Assembly (NCBI GenBank): GCA_036377675.1
Contig: DASUXY010000040.1
Location: forward strand, 1-64,000
Direction of reading: 5' to 3'
DNA: 64,000 nt
Source: DASUXY01 sp036377675
Lineage (GTDB): Bacteria; Bacillota; Bacilli; Bacillales; Amphibacillaceae
The position numbers and the translations under genes are program-made. Below are positions 7,684 to 15,901 of this stretch, piece after piece (within the stretch, counting starts at the first letter, position 1; every line of letters begins with the position of its first letter). Under the pieces are notes generated by a model that was given only the letters and a program-made list of their open reading frames with translations, did not search any database and had not been told where the DNA came from.

Positions 7684-8664
7684 TTATGCTTCAACCTTAA
7701 GTTTTTTGATTTCATCGATTAAAAGGGGCATAACTTCAAATAGATCTCCAACAATACCGTAATCGGCTACATTGAAAATGTTCGCTTCTGGATCTTTGTT
7801 AATAGCAACGATTACTTTTGAGTTAGACATACCAGCTAAATGTTGGATAGCACCAGAAATACCGACAGCAATATAAAGGTCTGGTGTAATGACTTTACCT
7901 GTTTGACCAATTTGCAATGAATAATCGCAATATTCAGCGTCACACGCCCCTCGAGAGGCACCGACTGCTCCTCCTAAAAGGTCAGCTAATTCATAGAGGG
8001 AATCAAACCCTTCTTTACTTTTGACACCACGGCCACCTGCAATAACGACGCTTGCTTCGGACATATCTACCCCATCAGAAGCTTTGCGTATAACATCTTT
8101 AATAATTGTCCGTAAATCGGTGATGTCGACATCTTTCGGCTGAATCTCTCCCGTTCTTGATTCATCACGTTCTAATGCAGGGATGTTATTCGGGCGAATC
8201 GTTGCAAAAACAATTCCACTCGAAATCTTTTTCTTTTCAAAAGCCTTTCCAGAATAAATCGGTCTTGTAAAAATAACTTCGTCTCCGTCACATTCAATAT
8301 CAATTGCATCGGAAACTAATCCTGTTTCGAGTCTGCTCGCTATCTTCGGTGTTAAATCTTTACCAATTGCTGTATGTCCCATAACGATTCCAGTAGGTGA
8401 TTCTTCTTCTATGACAGCCATAACGGCCTGTCCATATCCTTCTGATGTATATGTTTCTAATTTGTCATGTTGAATGGTCACTACTCGATCGGCACCATAG
8501 TAAATCATCTCTTGTGCTTGAGCTTCCAAATCATCATGACCACACAATACCCCGACAATTTCTCCATCTGGATTAATTTTTTTCGCTGCTGCAGTTGCTT
8601 CAAAGGTGACATGACGTAATGCTCCGTCTCTTGCTTCCCCAATTACTAATGTTTTGTTACTCAT
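7684..8664 (-). CDS. etfA: Electron transfer flavoprotein alpha subunit
   Basis: A 326-residue FAD-binding subunit of the heterodimeric ETF, which takes electrons from acyl-CoA dehydrogenases. The N-terminal half is the ETF domain (MSNKTLVIGEARDG onward). The C-terminal half carries the FAD-binding signature, with GASRGACDAEYCDYS, QIGQTGKVITPDLY and VGISGAIQHLAGM. It lies 26 nt downstream of etfB and is the last gene of the fatty-acid oxidation operon. Length and motifs are ordinary. Confidence 0.96.
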   Translation of the reverse strand: MSNKTLVIGEARDGALRHVTFEATAAAKKINPDGEIVGVLCGHDDLEAQAQEMIYYGADRVVTIQHDKLETYTSEGYGQAVMAVIEEESPTGIVMGHTAIGKDLTPKIASRLETGLVSDAIDIECDGDEVIFTRPIYSGKAFEKKKISSGIVFATIRPNNIPALERDESRTGEIQPKDVDITDLRTIIKDVIRKASDGVDMSEASVVIAGGRGVKSKEGFDSLYELADLLGGAVGASRGACDAEYCDYSLQIGQTGKVITPDLYIAVGISGAIQHLAGMSNSKVIVAINKDPEANIFNVADYGIVGDLFEVMPLLIDEIKKLKVEA

Positions 8665-8690
8665 GACGTTTCTCCTTTCCAGCTTAAAGA

Positions 8691-9464
8691 TTAAAGTACT
8701 TTTGCTTCGTTTTTAAGTAATGATACGAGTTCTTTTACTTGATCTTCAATCTCGCCTTCCAAAATTCTTCCAGCTTCTTTTTCAGGCGGGAGGAACATAT
8801 CAATCGTTTCCGTTTTCGGTTCTAATTCATCTTCATCTAAATCGAGATCATCGATTTCTAACTCTTCTAGAGGCTTTTTCTTTGCCTTCATAATCCCTGG
8901 TAGTGAAGGATAGCGTGGTTCATTCAAACCTTGCTGACACGTTACTAATAACGGCAACGTCGTTTCAACTTTCTCAACGTCCCCTTCTACGTCTTTATCG
9001 ATATTGACAGTTTCTCCATCGATTTCTAAGTTTGTAATCGTTGTCACAAATGGGATATCTAAACGCTCGGCTAGTCTTGGACCAACTTGTCCACTCGCTT
9101 CATCAATAGCTACATTACCTGCTAAAATTAAATCTGGTTCTTTATCTTCAAAGAAAGCTTCTAAAATTTTTGTCGTTGTAAACTGATCGCCTTCTTCTAA
9201 ATCATCTTCTGTATTAATTAAAACGGCTTGATCCGCCCCCATAGCTAGAGCTGTGCGCAATTGCTTCTCGGAATCCTCATCGCCTACGGTTAGGACAGTT
9301 ACTTCACCACCATGCTCATCACGCTGTTTAATCGCTTCTTCAACAGCATATTCGTCATAAGGGTTGATGATAAACTCTGCACTATCATCTTCGATTTCAC
9401 CATCTGAGATAACAATTTTTTCTTCTGTATCAAATGTCTTTTTTAGTAATACATAGATATCCAT
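8691..9464 (-). CDS. etfB: Electron transfer flavoprotein beta subunit
   Basis: A 257-residue AMP-binding subunit of ETF. It includes AMGADQAVLI, NVAIDEASGQVGPRLAERL and the recognition-loop region LPLLVTCQQGLNEPRYPSLPG, followed by an acidic linker (LEIDDLDLDEDE) as in other Bacillus EtfB. The ATG start follows AAAGGAGG. The gap from fadB carries a 10-nt tandem repeat (9481-9517) immediately upstream of the ribosome site. It is co-transcribed with fadR, fadB and etfA by position. Confidence 0.96.
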   Translation of the reverse strand: MDIYVLLKKTFDTEEKIVISDGEIEDDSAEFIINPYDEYAVEEAIKQRDEHGGEVTVLTVGDEDSEKQLRTALAMGADQAVLINTEDDLEEGDQFTTTKILEAFFEDKEPDLILAGNVAIDEASGQVGPRLAERLDIPFVTTITNLEIDGETVNIDKDVEGDVEKVETTLPLLVTCQQGLNEPRYPSLPGIMKAKKKPLEELEIDDLDLDEDELEPKTETIDMFLPPEKEAGRILEGEIEDQVKELVSLLKNEAKVL

Positions 9465-9480
9465 CGATTTTCCTCCTTTA

Positions 9481-9517
9481 AGTATGTTTAAGTATGTTTA
9501 AATATGTTTAAGTATGT
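9481..9517. repeat. Ten-nucleotide tandem repeat, about 3.7 copies
   Basis: AGTATGTTTA is repeated head to tail at 9481-9490 and 9491-9500, as AATATGTTTA (one change) at 9501-9510, and partially at 9511-9517. It fills most of the fadB-etfB intergenic gap and ends next to the etfB ribosome site. It looks like slipped-strand expansion in a spacer. Confidence 0.9.
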
Positions 9518-9524
9518 GATCGAT

Positions 9525-10298
9525 TTATTTGTCTTGGAAGTTTGGCTTACGCTTTTCAATAAATGCTTGCACGCCTTCTCTCGCATCAGCTGTTCCGAAT
9601 ACTTCTCCGAAAGCTTGTGCTTCTTTCTCAACACCTTTAGAAAACTGATTGGCTTGTGCATAAGGAATGAGTTGCATTATTTTTTGAATCGTCGGTTTGC
9701 TCTTTTCAGCAAATTGATTTGCTAGTTTCATAGTTTCATCGAAAATGTCATCTTCTGAAAATACGTGATTCGCTAAACCGAGTTCATAAGCTTGCTCACC
9801 ACTAATCGGTGTACCGCTTAAAATCATCTCATATGCTTTTGCGCGTCCGACATAACGTGGTAAACGCTGTGTGCCGGCAAATCCTGGAATAATTCCTAAA
9901 TTTAATTCTGGCAAACCTAATTTCGCTTCTTTCGTTACGGTTCGAATATGGCAAGCCATCGCCAATTCTAAACCTCCTCCTAAAGCAGCTCCATGGATTG
10001 CCGCAATAATAGGAACTGAAAAATGTTCGATGCGGTCAAAAACTTGTTGGCCTTTTTCAGATAATGATTGATAATCAGAAGCATTTTGCAGAGAAGTAAA
10101 CTCCTTGATGTCTGCTCCAGCAGAAAAAAACCTTCCGTCTCCTTTCAAAACAATAGCCTTTACCGTTTGCTCTTGCTCTAGTTCATCAAGCTTTTGATCT
10201 AAGTCCTTAATAAGTGCAGTAGATAATGCATTTGCAGGTGGACTTTTAATCGTTAAAATCGCTATATTTTTATTTAATTCGACAGTTAAAGTTTCCAA
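9525..10298 (-). CDS. fadB: Enoyl-CoA hydratase, FadB/YsiB-like
   Basis: A crotonase-fold enzyme that hydrates trans-2-enoyl-CoA in beta-oxidation. The oxyanion-hole segments FFSAGADIKEF and HGAALGGGLELAMAC, and the region LPELNLGIIPGFAGTQRLPR with the family's acidic catalytic positions, are all seen. The chosen start is TTG 10298, with AGGAGG six bases before it. This gives 257 residues, the usual size of YsiB. The longer in-frame ATG at 10355 has no ribosome site and would overlap the spacer. It lies in the fadR-fadB-etfB-etfA gene string. Confidence 0.92.
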   Translation of the reverse strand: METLTVELNKNIAILTIKSPPANALSTALIKDLDQKLDELEQEQTVKAIVLKGDGRFFSAGADIKEFTSLQNASDYQSLSEKGQQVFDRIEHFSVPIIAAIHGAALGGGLELAMACHIRTVTKEAKLGLPELNLGIIPGFAGTQRLPRYVGRAKAYEMILSGTPISGEQAYELGLANHVFSEDDIFDETMKLANQFAEKSKPTIQKIMQLIPYAQANQFSKGVEKEAQAFGEVFGTADAREGVQAFIEKRKPNFQDK

Positions 10299-10405
10299 AG
10301 TAACCCTCCTCTTTTCTTTATAATACCAAATTTCAGTCATTATCACACCTACCATTATACATATTCCGCTTTATAAAATAAATGTTTTTTGTAAAATCAT
10401 GTCGT

Positions 10406-10987
10406 TTAAGCGGAGATTCCATGTGTGATTAAAGCATGTATATCAACGGATTGAGCCACTAAATCATATGACTCATCTTGAATGACCCAATTCGTAACTG
10501 TTTCGTCTAAAGTTCCAAAAATCATTTGGCGAACGAGTGGAATGTTTAAGTCTTTTCTAAATAATTGTTGTTCTATTCCTTCTTCAATGATGGAATCAAT
10601 GACTGAAACGTAAGGTATTAAAACGTTATTGATTTTTCGGCGTAAATCTTTTTTCGTTTGCCGTAATTCTAATTGAGTTACAATTGCTAAATAACGATCG
10701 CTTGCCAGTTGCCGTAAATGCATATCAACCAAGGTGAATAACTTCTCATCAGCTGTTTGTTTTGTCTCAATCGCATCAGCTATTTGATCAATAAACTGTC
10801 CCATTTTCTCTTTAAAAACAGACACGAGTATATCTTCTTTATTTTCAAAATAAAGGTAAATCGTACCGTCGGCTACTCCAGCTTCTTTAGCTATTTTTGC
10901 AACTTGTGATGCATGATAACCGTTTTCGGCAATAACTCGTACTGCTGCTTCAATAATTCGCTTGTATTTCGGTTTGTTTCTCCTCAT
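10406..10987 (-). CDS. fadR: TetR-family fatty-acid degradation repressor FadR
   Basis: A 193-residue repressor. The TetR HTH is at the N-terminus (IIEAAVRVIAENGYHASQV, then AGVADGTIYLYFENKEDIL), followed by an all-helical ligand domain expected to bind long-chain acyl-CoA. The start is ATG 10987, after AAGGAG with a 6-nt gap, and matches the N-terminus of B. subtilis FadR/YsiA. A perfect-arm FadR palindrome sits 31-50 bases upstream of this ATG, just below a consensus promoter, so the gene is almost certainly autoregulated. Confidence 0.93.
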   Translation of the reverse strand: MRRNKPKYKRIIEAAVRVIAENGYHASQVAKIAKEAGVADGTIYLYFENKEDILVSVFKEKMGQFIDQIADAIETKQTADEKLFTLVDMHLRQLASDRYLAIVTQLELRQTKKDLRRKINNVLIPYVSVIDSIIEEGIEQQLFRKDLNIPLVRQMIFGTLDETVTNWVIQDESYDLVAQSVDIHALITHGISA

Positions 10988-11017
10988 AATAATCTCCTTC
11001 AAAAACACCTTGGTAAA

Positions 11018-11037
11018 ATGAATGAATAATCATTCAT
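11018..11037. promoter_or_regulatory. FadR operator
   Basis: The arms ATGAATGA (11018-11025) and TCATTCAT (11030-11037) are perfectly inverted around ATAA, matching the published B. subtilis FadR box as I recall it. The box lies directly downstream of the -10 of the promoter at 11043-11071, over the expected transcription start of fadR-fadB-etfBA. Bound repressor would block initiation, and acyl-CoA would release it. Confidence 0.9.
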
Positions 11038-11042
11038 GTTAG

Positions 11043-11071
11043 ATTATATCGATTTATGTTGGATTTGTCAA
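11043..11071 (-). promoter_or_regulatory. Consensus sigma-A promoter of fadR-fadB-etfBA
   Basis: On the minus strand TTGACA (complement of 11066-11071), a 17-bp spacer and TATAAT (complement of 11043-11048) form a perfect consensus promoter. It lies in the lcfA-fadR gap, so fadR and the downstream genes do not need read-through from lcfA. Confidence 0.88.
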
Positions 11072-11170
11072 TAACTCGTCCTATTAAAGATGAAAAAAGT
11101 GCCTTTCGCAAACGAGGCGAAGAGCAGCGCTTTTTCGTTATACCATTCGAGAGCGCCTAACTAACAAGCT

Positions 11171-12850
11171 CTAGCCATCATTAGATGTCTCTTCAGCAAT
11201 CAATTGTCTGCGCAAAATCTTTCCGACTGCTGTTTTTGGCAATTGTTTACGAAACTCATAAATACGAGGGATTTTATAGGCGGCTAAATGGTCCCTGCAA
11301 AATGCTTTAATCTCTTCTTCATCAAGTGTATACCCTTCTTTCGGTACGATGTAAGCCTTTACATTTTCGCCGCGATATGCATCAGGAACCCCTGCGACGA
11401 CGACCTCTTGAATACCTTCATATTCATATAATACCTCTTCTACATCTCTTGGATAAATATTGTAACCACCGGCAATAATCATATCTTTCTTCCGATCGAC
11501 AACATAAAAGTATCCGTCTTCATCCATGTAACCTAAATCACCTGTTAATAACCAACCGTCTTTTAGGACGTTATTCGTTTCTTCTTCACTATTCCAATAG
11601 CCTTTCATCACTTGAGGCCCTTTAATGGCGATTTCACCCACTTCACCAATTTCTGCTTCTTCCCACGTGCCTATTTTTAAAACTTTTGAATCTGTGTCTG
11701 GCCACGGAACGCCAATACTTCCGTTCATTCGTTTACCCCAAACAAAATTAGCATGTGTAACCGGGGACGTCTCTGTCAAACCATATCCTTCTACTAAGCG
11801 ACCACCAGTGATCTTTTCAAATTGCTCTTGAACTTCAACCGGTAAGGAAGCTGATCCACTAATACATGCTTCAATCGAAGATAAATCGTAATTTTCTATG
11901 TGCGGATGATTGATCAGTCCTACATAAATCGTCGGTGCACCCGGAAATAATGTTGGTTTTTGCTTTTCAATTGTTTTTAAAACTTCGGTTGCATCAAACT
12001 TCGGTAACAAAATCATTTTTGCTGCTAGCATAATGGATAAGTTCATGACGGTCGTCATTCCATATACGTGGAAAAAAGGGAGTACGCTGAGGACTGCTTC
12101 CTTTCCTTTTTCTGTTTTATATATCCAAGCATCACACATTTGGACGTTAGCAACTAAATTATAGTGTGTTAGCATAACGCCTTTCGGATGACCTGTCGTT
12201 CCACCTGTATATTGTAATAATGCCAAATCTTCTGTCGGTTGAATATGAACTTCTTGATATGTCGGCTCTGTTTCTTTCATAATCCTTTTCCACAGATGGA
12301 CTTCCTCACTCGGCTCGATTGTGACGACTATTTGATGTTCTTTCTTTTGGATAAATGGATACATTAAGTTTTTCGGAAAAGGTAAATAATCTTTAATACT
12401 CGTTACAATCGTATGTTTAAGTGACGTGTGGTGACGTACATTCATAATTCGGGGTGCTAAAAGATCAAGGGAAATAATAAATTTCGCACCAGAGTCTTCC
12501 AGTTGATATTGTAACTCACGTTCTTTATATAAAGGATTCGTTTGGACAACGATTCCTCCAGCTATCAATGCCCCGTAATAAGAAATGACTGCTTGTGGAG
12601 TATTCGGAAGCATAATCGCTACACGATCGCCTTTTTCAAGCCCTAACGCTTGTAAATAATGAGCTAACTTCTTTGACTCGGTATAAACTTCACCAAATGA
12701 AAGTTCTTTTCCCATAAAATAAAGTGCTTTCTTTTCTCTGTAAATCGTAGCGGCTTCTTCTAAAAATACGTGTAACGGTTTTTCATCATACGCAATCGTT
12801 GTTGGAATTTCATCTGGATAGTGCTTCAACCATATTTTTCCACTTTCCAC
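11171..12850 (-). CDS. lcfA: Long-chain fatty-acid-CoA ligase
   Basis: A 559-residue AMP-forming acyl-CoA synthetase that activates fatty acids for beta-oxidation. The P-loop signature QYTGGTTGHPKGVMLTH is present, followed by YGLTETSPV, the hinge region TGDLGYMDEDGYFYVVDRKKD and the C-terminal catalytic lysine segment PKTAVGKILRR. The start is a GTG at 12850, after GGGGGAATGAATA. It has its own promoter at 12884-12911 and no visible FadR box, although fadR lies directly downstream. This is the LcfA/FadD family position in Bacillus. Confidence 0.95.
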   Translation of the reverse strand: MESGKIWLKHYPDEIPTTIAYDEKPLHVFLEEAATIYREKKALYFMGKELSFGEVYTESKKLAHYLQALGLEKGDRVAIMLPNTPQAVISYYGALIAGGIVVQTNPLYKERELQYQLEDSGAKFIISLDLLAPRIMNVRHHTSLKHTIVTSIKDYLPFPKNLMYPFIQKKEHQIVVTIEPSEEVHLWKRIMKETEPTYQEVHIQPTEDLALLQYTGGTTGHPKGVMLTHYNLVANVQMCDAWIYKTEKGKEAVLSVLPFFHVYGMTTVMNLSIMLAAKMILLPKFDATEVLKTIEKQKPTLFPGAPTIYVGLINHPHIENYDLSSIEACISGSASLPVEVQEQFEKITGGRLVEGYGLTETSPVTHANFVWGKRMNGSIGVPWPDTDSKVLKIGTWEEAEIGEVGEIAIKGPQVMKGYWNSEEETNNVLKDGWLLTGDLGYMDEDGYFYVVDRKKDMIIAGGYNIYPRDVEEVLYEYEGIQEVVVAGVPDAYRGENVKAYIVPKEGYTLDEEEIKAFCRDHLAAYKIPRIYEFRKQLPKTAVGKILRRQLIAEETSNDG

Positions 12851-12883
12851 TATTCATTCCCCCTTTACTTTATTCTATCATGT

Positions 12884-12911
12884 ATTATACATTTTCATTA
12901 GCAGTTTTCAA
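12884..12911 (-). promoter_or_regulatory. Probable sigma-A promoter of lcfA
   Basis: On the minus strand TTGAAA (complement of 12906-12911) is 16 bp from TATAAT (complement of 12884-12889), about 35 bases above the lcfA GTG. No FadR-like palindrome lies beside it. Confidence 0.6.
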
Positions 12912-12954
12912 AATTTTTATCAATCTTTGATAAAAATAGACGATGGTTATCATA

Positions 12955-12988
12955 GTCAAAAACTCAGTAAGCGAATGCTCACTGAGTT
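12955..12988 (-). terminator. Terminator of the mutS2-yshE-small ORF transcript
   Basis: AACTCAGT (12961-12968) and ACTGAGTT (12981-12988) form the base of a stem that extends inward (GAGC/GCTT with one wobble), followed on the minus strand by TTTTTGAC. The upstream arm includes the stop codon of the 26-residue ORF at 12987-13067. Confidence 0.8.
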
Positions 12989-13067
12989 AAAACATATAAA
13001 ATATGCCAAACACAATAAATACAAGTGCTACTACTAGCAATATTTTAGCCAATGTTTCTAAAACCAC
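12987..13067 (-). CDS. Small single-span membrane protein (26 aa), unrecognised
   Basis: A 27-codon frame beginning GTG 13067, eight bases after AGGGAG, encodes MVLETLAKILLVVALVF followed by IVFGIFYMF. It is almost entirely one hydrophobic helix with a short N-terminal tail carrying one Glu and one Lys. It starts 14 bases after yshE, itself a small membrane protein, and its stop lies in the arm of a strong terminator. It is therefore probably the last gene of that transcript. No function can be given. It could be a small partner of YshE or another membrane protein. Confidence 0.6.
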   Translation of the reverse strand: MVLETLAKILLVVALVFIVFGIFYMF

Positions 13068-13081
13068 TTTGCTTCGCTCCC

Positions 13082-13489
13082 TTATGTGATGTTTGCACCG
13101 ATCACAAATGATAAACCGATTGAAATGACCATTGAAATAAAACCGACCGCCTTATTTCCATTACCAATTTCATCGTCAATTTTAATATTCGGTGTTAGAA
13201 ATTCAAAAATGAAATACCCGAGCAATAACAATATAAAGCCATACACTCCCCAACCGATACTTTGTAACAACGTATCATTATGTTCAATAGAATAGCGAAA
13301 AATAGTGGCGATCCCAAAAAGCTTTCCCCCAGTTGCCATCGCGACAGCTATATTACCATTTTTAATCTCGACCCAATTTTTGTATGAGGTAACGAGCTCG
13401 AATATCGCTAAAAATACAACTGAACATAAAACGACAACACTATATCGCGCCGCTGTTTCAATCATGATATGATCCCAAAAACCATTCAT
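13082..13489 (-). CDS. yshE: DUF350-type membrane protein YshE
   Basis: A 135-residue protein with about four membrane segments (near residues 12-32, 50-70, 80-100, 112-132), matching the YshE/YjfL (DUF350) family of unknown role. The start is ATG 13489, behind GGAAAGGA. The longer frame beginning at 13534 overlaps the mutS2 stop region and is unlikely. It follows mutS2 closely and is followed by a 26-residue hydrophobic ORF, so the three probably share a transcript. Confidence 0.8.
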   Translation of the reverse strand: MNGFWDHIMIETAARYSVVVLCSVVFLAIFELVTSYKNWVEIKNGNIAVAMATGGKLFGIATIFRYSIEHNDTLLQSIGWGVYGFILLLLGYFIFEFLTPNIKIDDEIGNGNKAVGFISMVISIGLSFVIGANIT

Positions 13490-13530
13490 GAAAAACTTCC
13501 TTTCCCCATTCACTGGATCGATTACGTATA

Positions 13531-15864
13531 TCAAAATTGTAAAACAGTAACTCCACTTCCGCCTTCGCCCATCTTTCCAGCTCGATAAGAAGAAATATTC
13601 GGATGGTTTTTAGCAAAATTTTGCACGCCCTTACGTAATGCGCCCGTACCTTTACCATGAATAATCGTTACCTGTTCATATCCTGCGAGCATGACATCGT
13701 CAATATATTTTTCCAATTTTGACAAGGCATCTTCAAACCTTTCTCCGCGTAAATCTAACTCTGTCTTCACATGTTGATTTGAACCTTTAACCATTGATAC
13801 CGGTTTGTCAACCACCTTCTGCTTACGTGTTTCTAATTGAAGATCTTTCCGTTTTACATTCACTCGCATCATACCGACTTGAACCATGTATTCATCATCG
13901 TTTATTTTTTCTAAAACGACTCCTGACTGATTGATTGTCAACAGTTTCACATCATCACCAGGCGTTAGTTCGGACGTATCCGTAGACGTGTGTTCTTCTG
14001 CTTCCTCTCGTAATAACTCGGGTTGAGCTTTTTCAAGTTGTTTCTTCGCTTCAATCCATTCGTGCTCTTTTAAGGGAGCATTCGTTTTCATCTTACGGAT
14101 GTCACTGACAATCGATTCTGCTTCTTCTCGTGCTTGATCTAAAGCACGCGCCGCTTTTTCTTCAGCTTGTTTATACAATGCGTCTTGTTTTCTTTGCAAG
14201 TTTTTCCAGTTTGTTTGTAGATCATCGTACAGGCGTTCACTTTCTTGAAGAACGTTATATGCTTCTTCATAAGCCTTTTCCGCTTTAACTTGAGAATCTT
14301 CTAAGGAAGCAATCATCTGTTCAACATTTTTAGAATCGACACCGACATAACTTTTTGCTCGCTCAATAATCTTCTCTTGTAATCCGAGACGCTTTGAGAT
14401 TTCAAACGCATTACTTCTGCCAGGAACACCGATCAATAATCGATACGTCGGTTTCAATGTTTCCACATCAAATTCCACAGAAGCATTCATCACTTGATCT
14501 CTGTTATACCCATACGCTTTTAGTTCAGGATAATGAGTCGTAGCGATCACCCGTGCTCCTTTAGAAACCACCTCATCTAAAATAGCGATCGCAAGTGCCG
14601 CTCCTTCTTGTGGATCAGTTCCTGCTCCAAGTTCATCAAATAAGACAAGAGACTGTTCACTAACGTGTGCCATAATATCAACAATATTGGTCATATGAGA
14701 AGAGAACGTACTTAAACTTTGCTCAATGGACTGTTCATCACCAATATCCGCAAATACATCACTAAATACCGCCATTTCACATCCGTCTAAAGCCGGGATT
14801 TGCAAGCCTGACTGCGCCATGATTGTACAAAGACCGACCATTTTCAACGTAACTGTTTTTCCGCCTGTATTCGGTCCAGTAATCACGATTGCCGTATAGT
14901 CTTGACCAATTTCAATATCATTTGCTACTACTTCAGCCATTGGTATTAACGGATGTCGCGCTTGCTTCATTTTAATATATCCTCGATTATTCATCGCCGG
15001 TTTAGCCGCTTTCATCACTTGAGCTAGTTTGGCACGTGCATATATAAAGTCTATTTGTCCAAGAGCCTCCACATTCGCAGTTAAAAAAGGGGCTACATGT
15101 GCAATCTGCTCGCTTAAGTTTTGTAAAATACGATCGATTTCTTTTGTTTCTTGAATGGTCGCCTCTTGCAATTTATTATTTAAATCAACGACCGCTTTTG
15201 GTTCCATAAATAATGTTTGACCAGAAGCTGATTGATCGTGAACGATACCTCCAATTACTCCTTTTGATTCCTGTTTCACCGGTAAAACGTATCGATTGTT
15301 GCGAATCGTAACAATCGCTTCAGATAAATGGTTCCTTTTCGTTTTCGTATATTCGTCTAATTTTTCTCGTATTCTTTTCTCAAACGTTCGGATGGAGGAG
15401 CGAATTCCGTGCAATTTCGGTGAGGCACTGTCTACTACATCGCCGTATTCATCGATACAACTTTTAATATGTTTTTCTAAATCTTTTAAAGGGGAAATAT
15501 TTTCTGCAAGGCTTTGTAATAACGGAAGATGGAGCTCGAAATTTTCCATAAACTTTTTTACTTGTCGGCCCCCGTATATAGTGTTCGCTACTTCTATACA
15601 TTCTGTCGTAGATAAAACACCACCGATCGTACTTCGCTTAATGCTCGATCGAATGTCAGTAATTCCCCCCAATGGAATCGCCTTGTTCAACCGTAAAATA
15701 GATGCTGCTTCATCCGTTTCATTTTGCAGTTGAATAACCTTATCTAACTCCGTGTGCGGACGAATAGATGTAGATAAATCTTTTCCTAATGTCGTTTCCG
15801 CTTGATGTTCCAATTGTTCAATTACTTTATTAAATTCGAGTACACGAAGAGTCCGTTCATTCAT
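13531..15864 (-). CDS. mutS2: Endonuclease MutS2
   Basis: A 777-residue MutS2/MutSB family protein. It lacks the N-terminal mismatch-recognition domain of MutS. The core has the helical lever/clamp regions, then an ABC ATPase with Walker A VITGPNTGGKTVTLK and Walker B LVLFDELGAGTDP, then a KOW-like linker and a C-terminal Smr domain (TELDLRGERFEDAL; IIHGKGTGALRKG). In Bacillus, MutS2 has been linked to control of recombination and to rescue of collided ribosomes through its Smr domain. Which applies here cannot be read from the sequence. The ATG start follows AAGGAG. It lies between polX and yshE. Confidence 0.95.
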   Translation of the reverse strand: MNERTLRVLEFNKVIEQLEHQAETTLGKDLSTSIRPHTELDKVIQLQNETDEAASILRLNKAIPLGGITDIRSSIKRSTIGGVLSTTECIEVANTIYGGRQVKKFMENFELHLPLLQSLAENISPLKDLEKHIKSCIDEYGDVVDSASPKLHGIRSSIRTFEKRIREKLDEYTKTKRNHLSEAIVTIRNNRYVLPVKQESKGVIGGIVHDQSASGQTLFMEPKAVVDLNNKLQEATIQETKEIDRILQNLSEQIAHVAPFLTANVEALGQIDFIYARAKLAQVMKAAKPAMNNRGYIKMKQARHPLIPMAEVVANDIEIGQDYTAIVITGPNTGGKTVTLKMVGLCTIMAQSGLQIPALDGCEMAVFSDVFADIGDEQSIEQSLSTFSSHMTNIVDIMAHVSEQSLVLFDELGAGTDPQEGAALAIAILDEVVSKGARVIATTHYPELKAYGYNRDQVMNASVEFDVETLKPTYRLLIGVPGRSNAFEISKRLGLQEKIIERAKSYVGVDSKNVEQMIASLEDSQVKAEKAYEEAYNVLQESERLYDDLQTNWKNLQRKQDALYKQAEEKAARALDQAREEAESIVSDIRKMKTNAPLKEHEWIEAKKQLEKAQPELLREEAEEHTSTDTSELTPGDDVKLLTINQSGVVLEKINDDEYMVQVGMMRVNVKRKDLQLETRKQKVVDKPVSMVKGSNQHVKTELDLRGERFEDALSKLEKYIDDVMLAGYEQVTIIHGKGTGALRKGVQNFAKNHPNISSYRAGKMGEGGSGVTVLQF

Positions 15865-15901
15865 GTTTGCTAACTCCTTCTATATATAACACAATCACTG
15901 T

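Noticed and set aside
9481..9517. CRISPR-like array
   Set aside because: The repeats are directly adjacent 10-mers with no spacers, so this is a simple tandem repeat. No CRISPR array was seen anywhere in the window.
11092..11165. GC-richer tail after lcfA as a strong terminator
   Set aside because: On the minus strand GCCT and AGGC can pair before TTTTTT, but only about four pairs are continuous, so it was not listed as a terminator.
15296..15733. 145-codon plus-strand frame inside mutS2
   Set aside because: Antisense to conserved MutS2 sequence. Composition reflects the complement of lysine/glutamate-rich helices.
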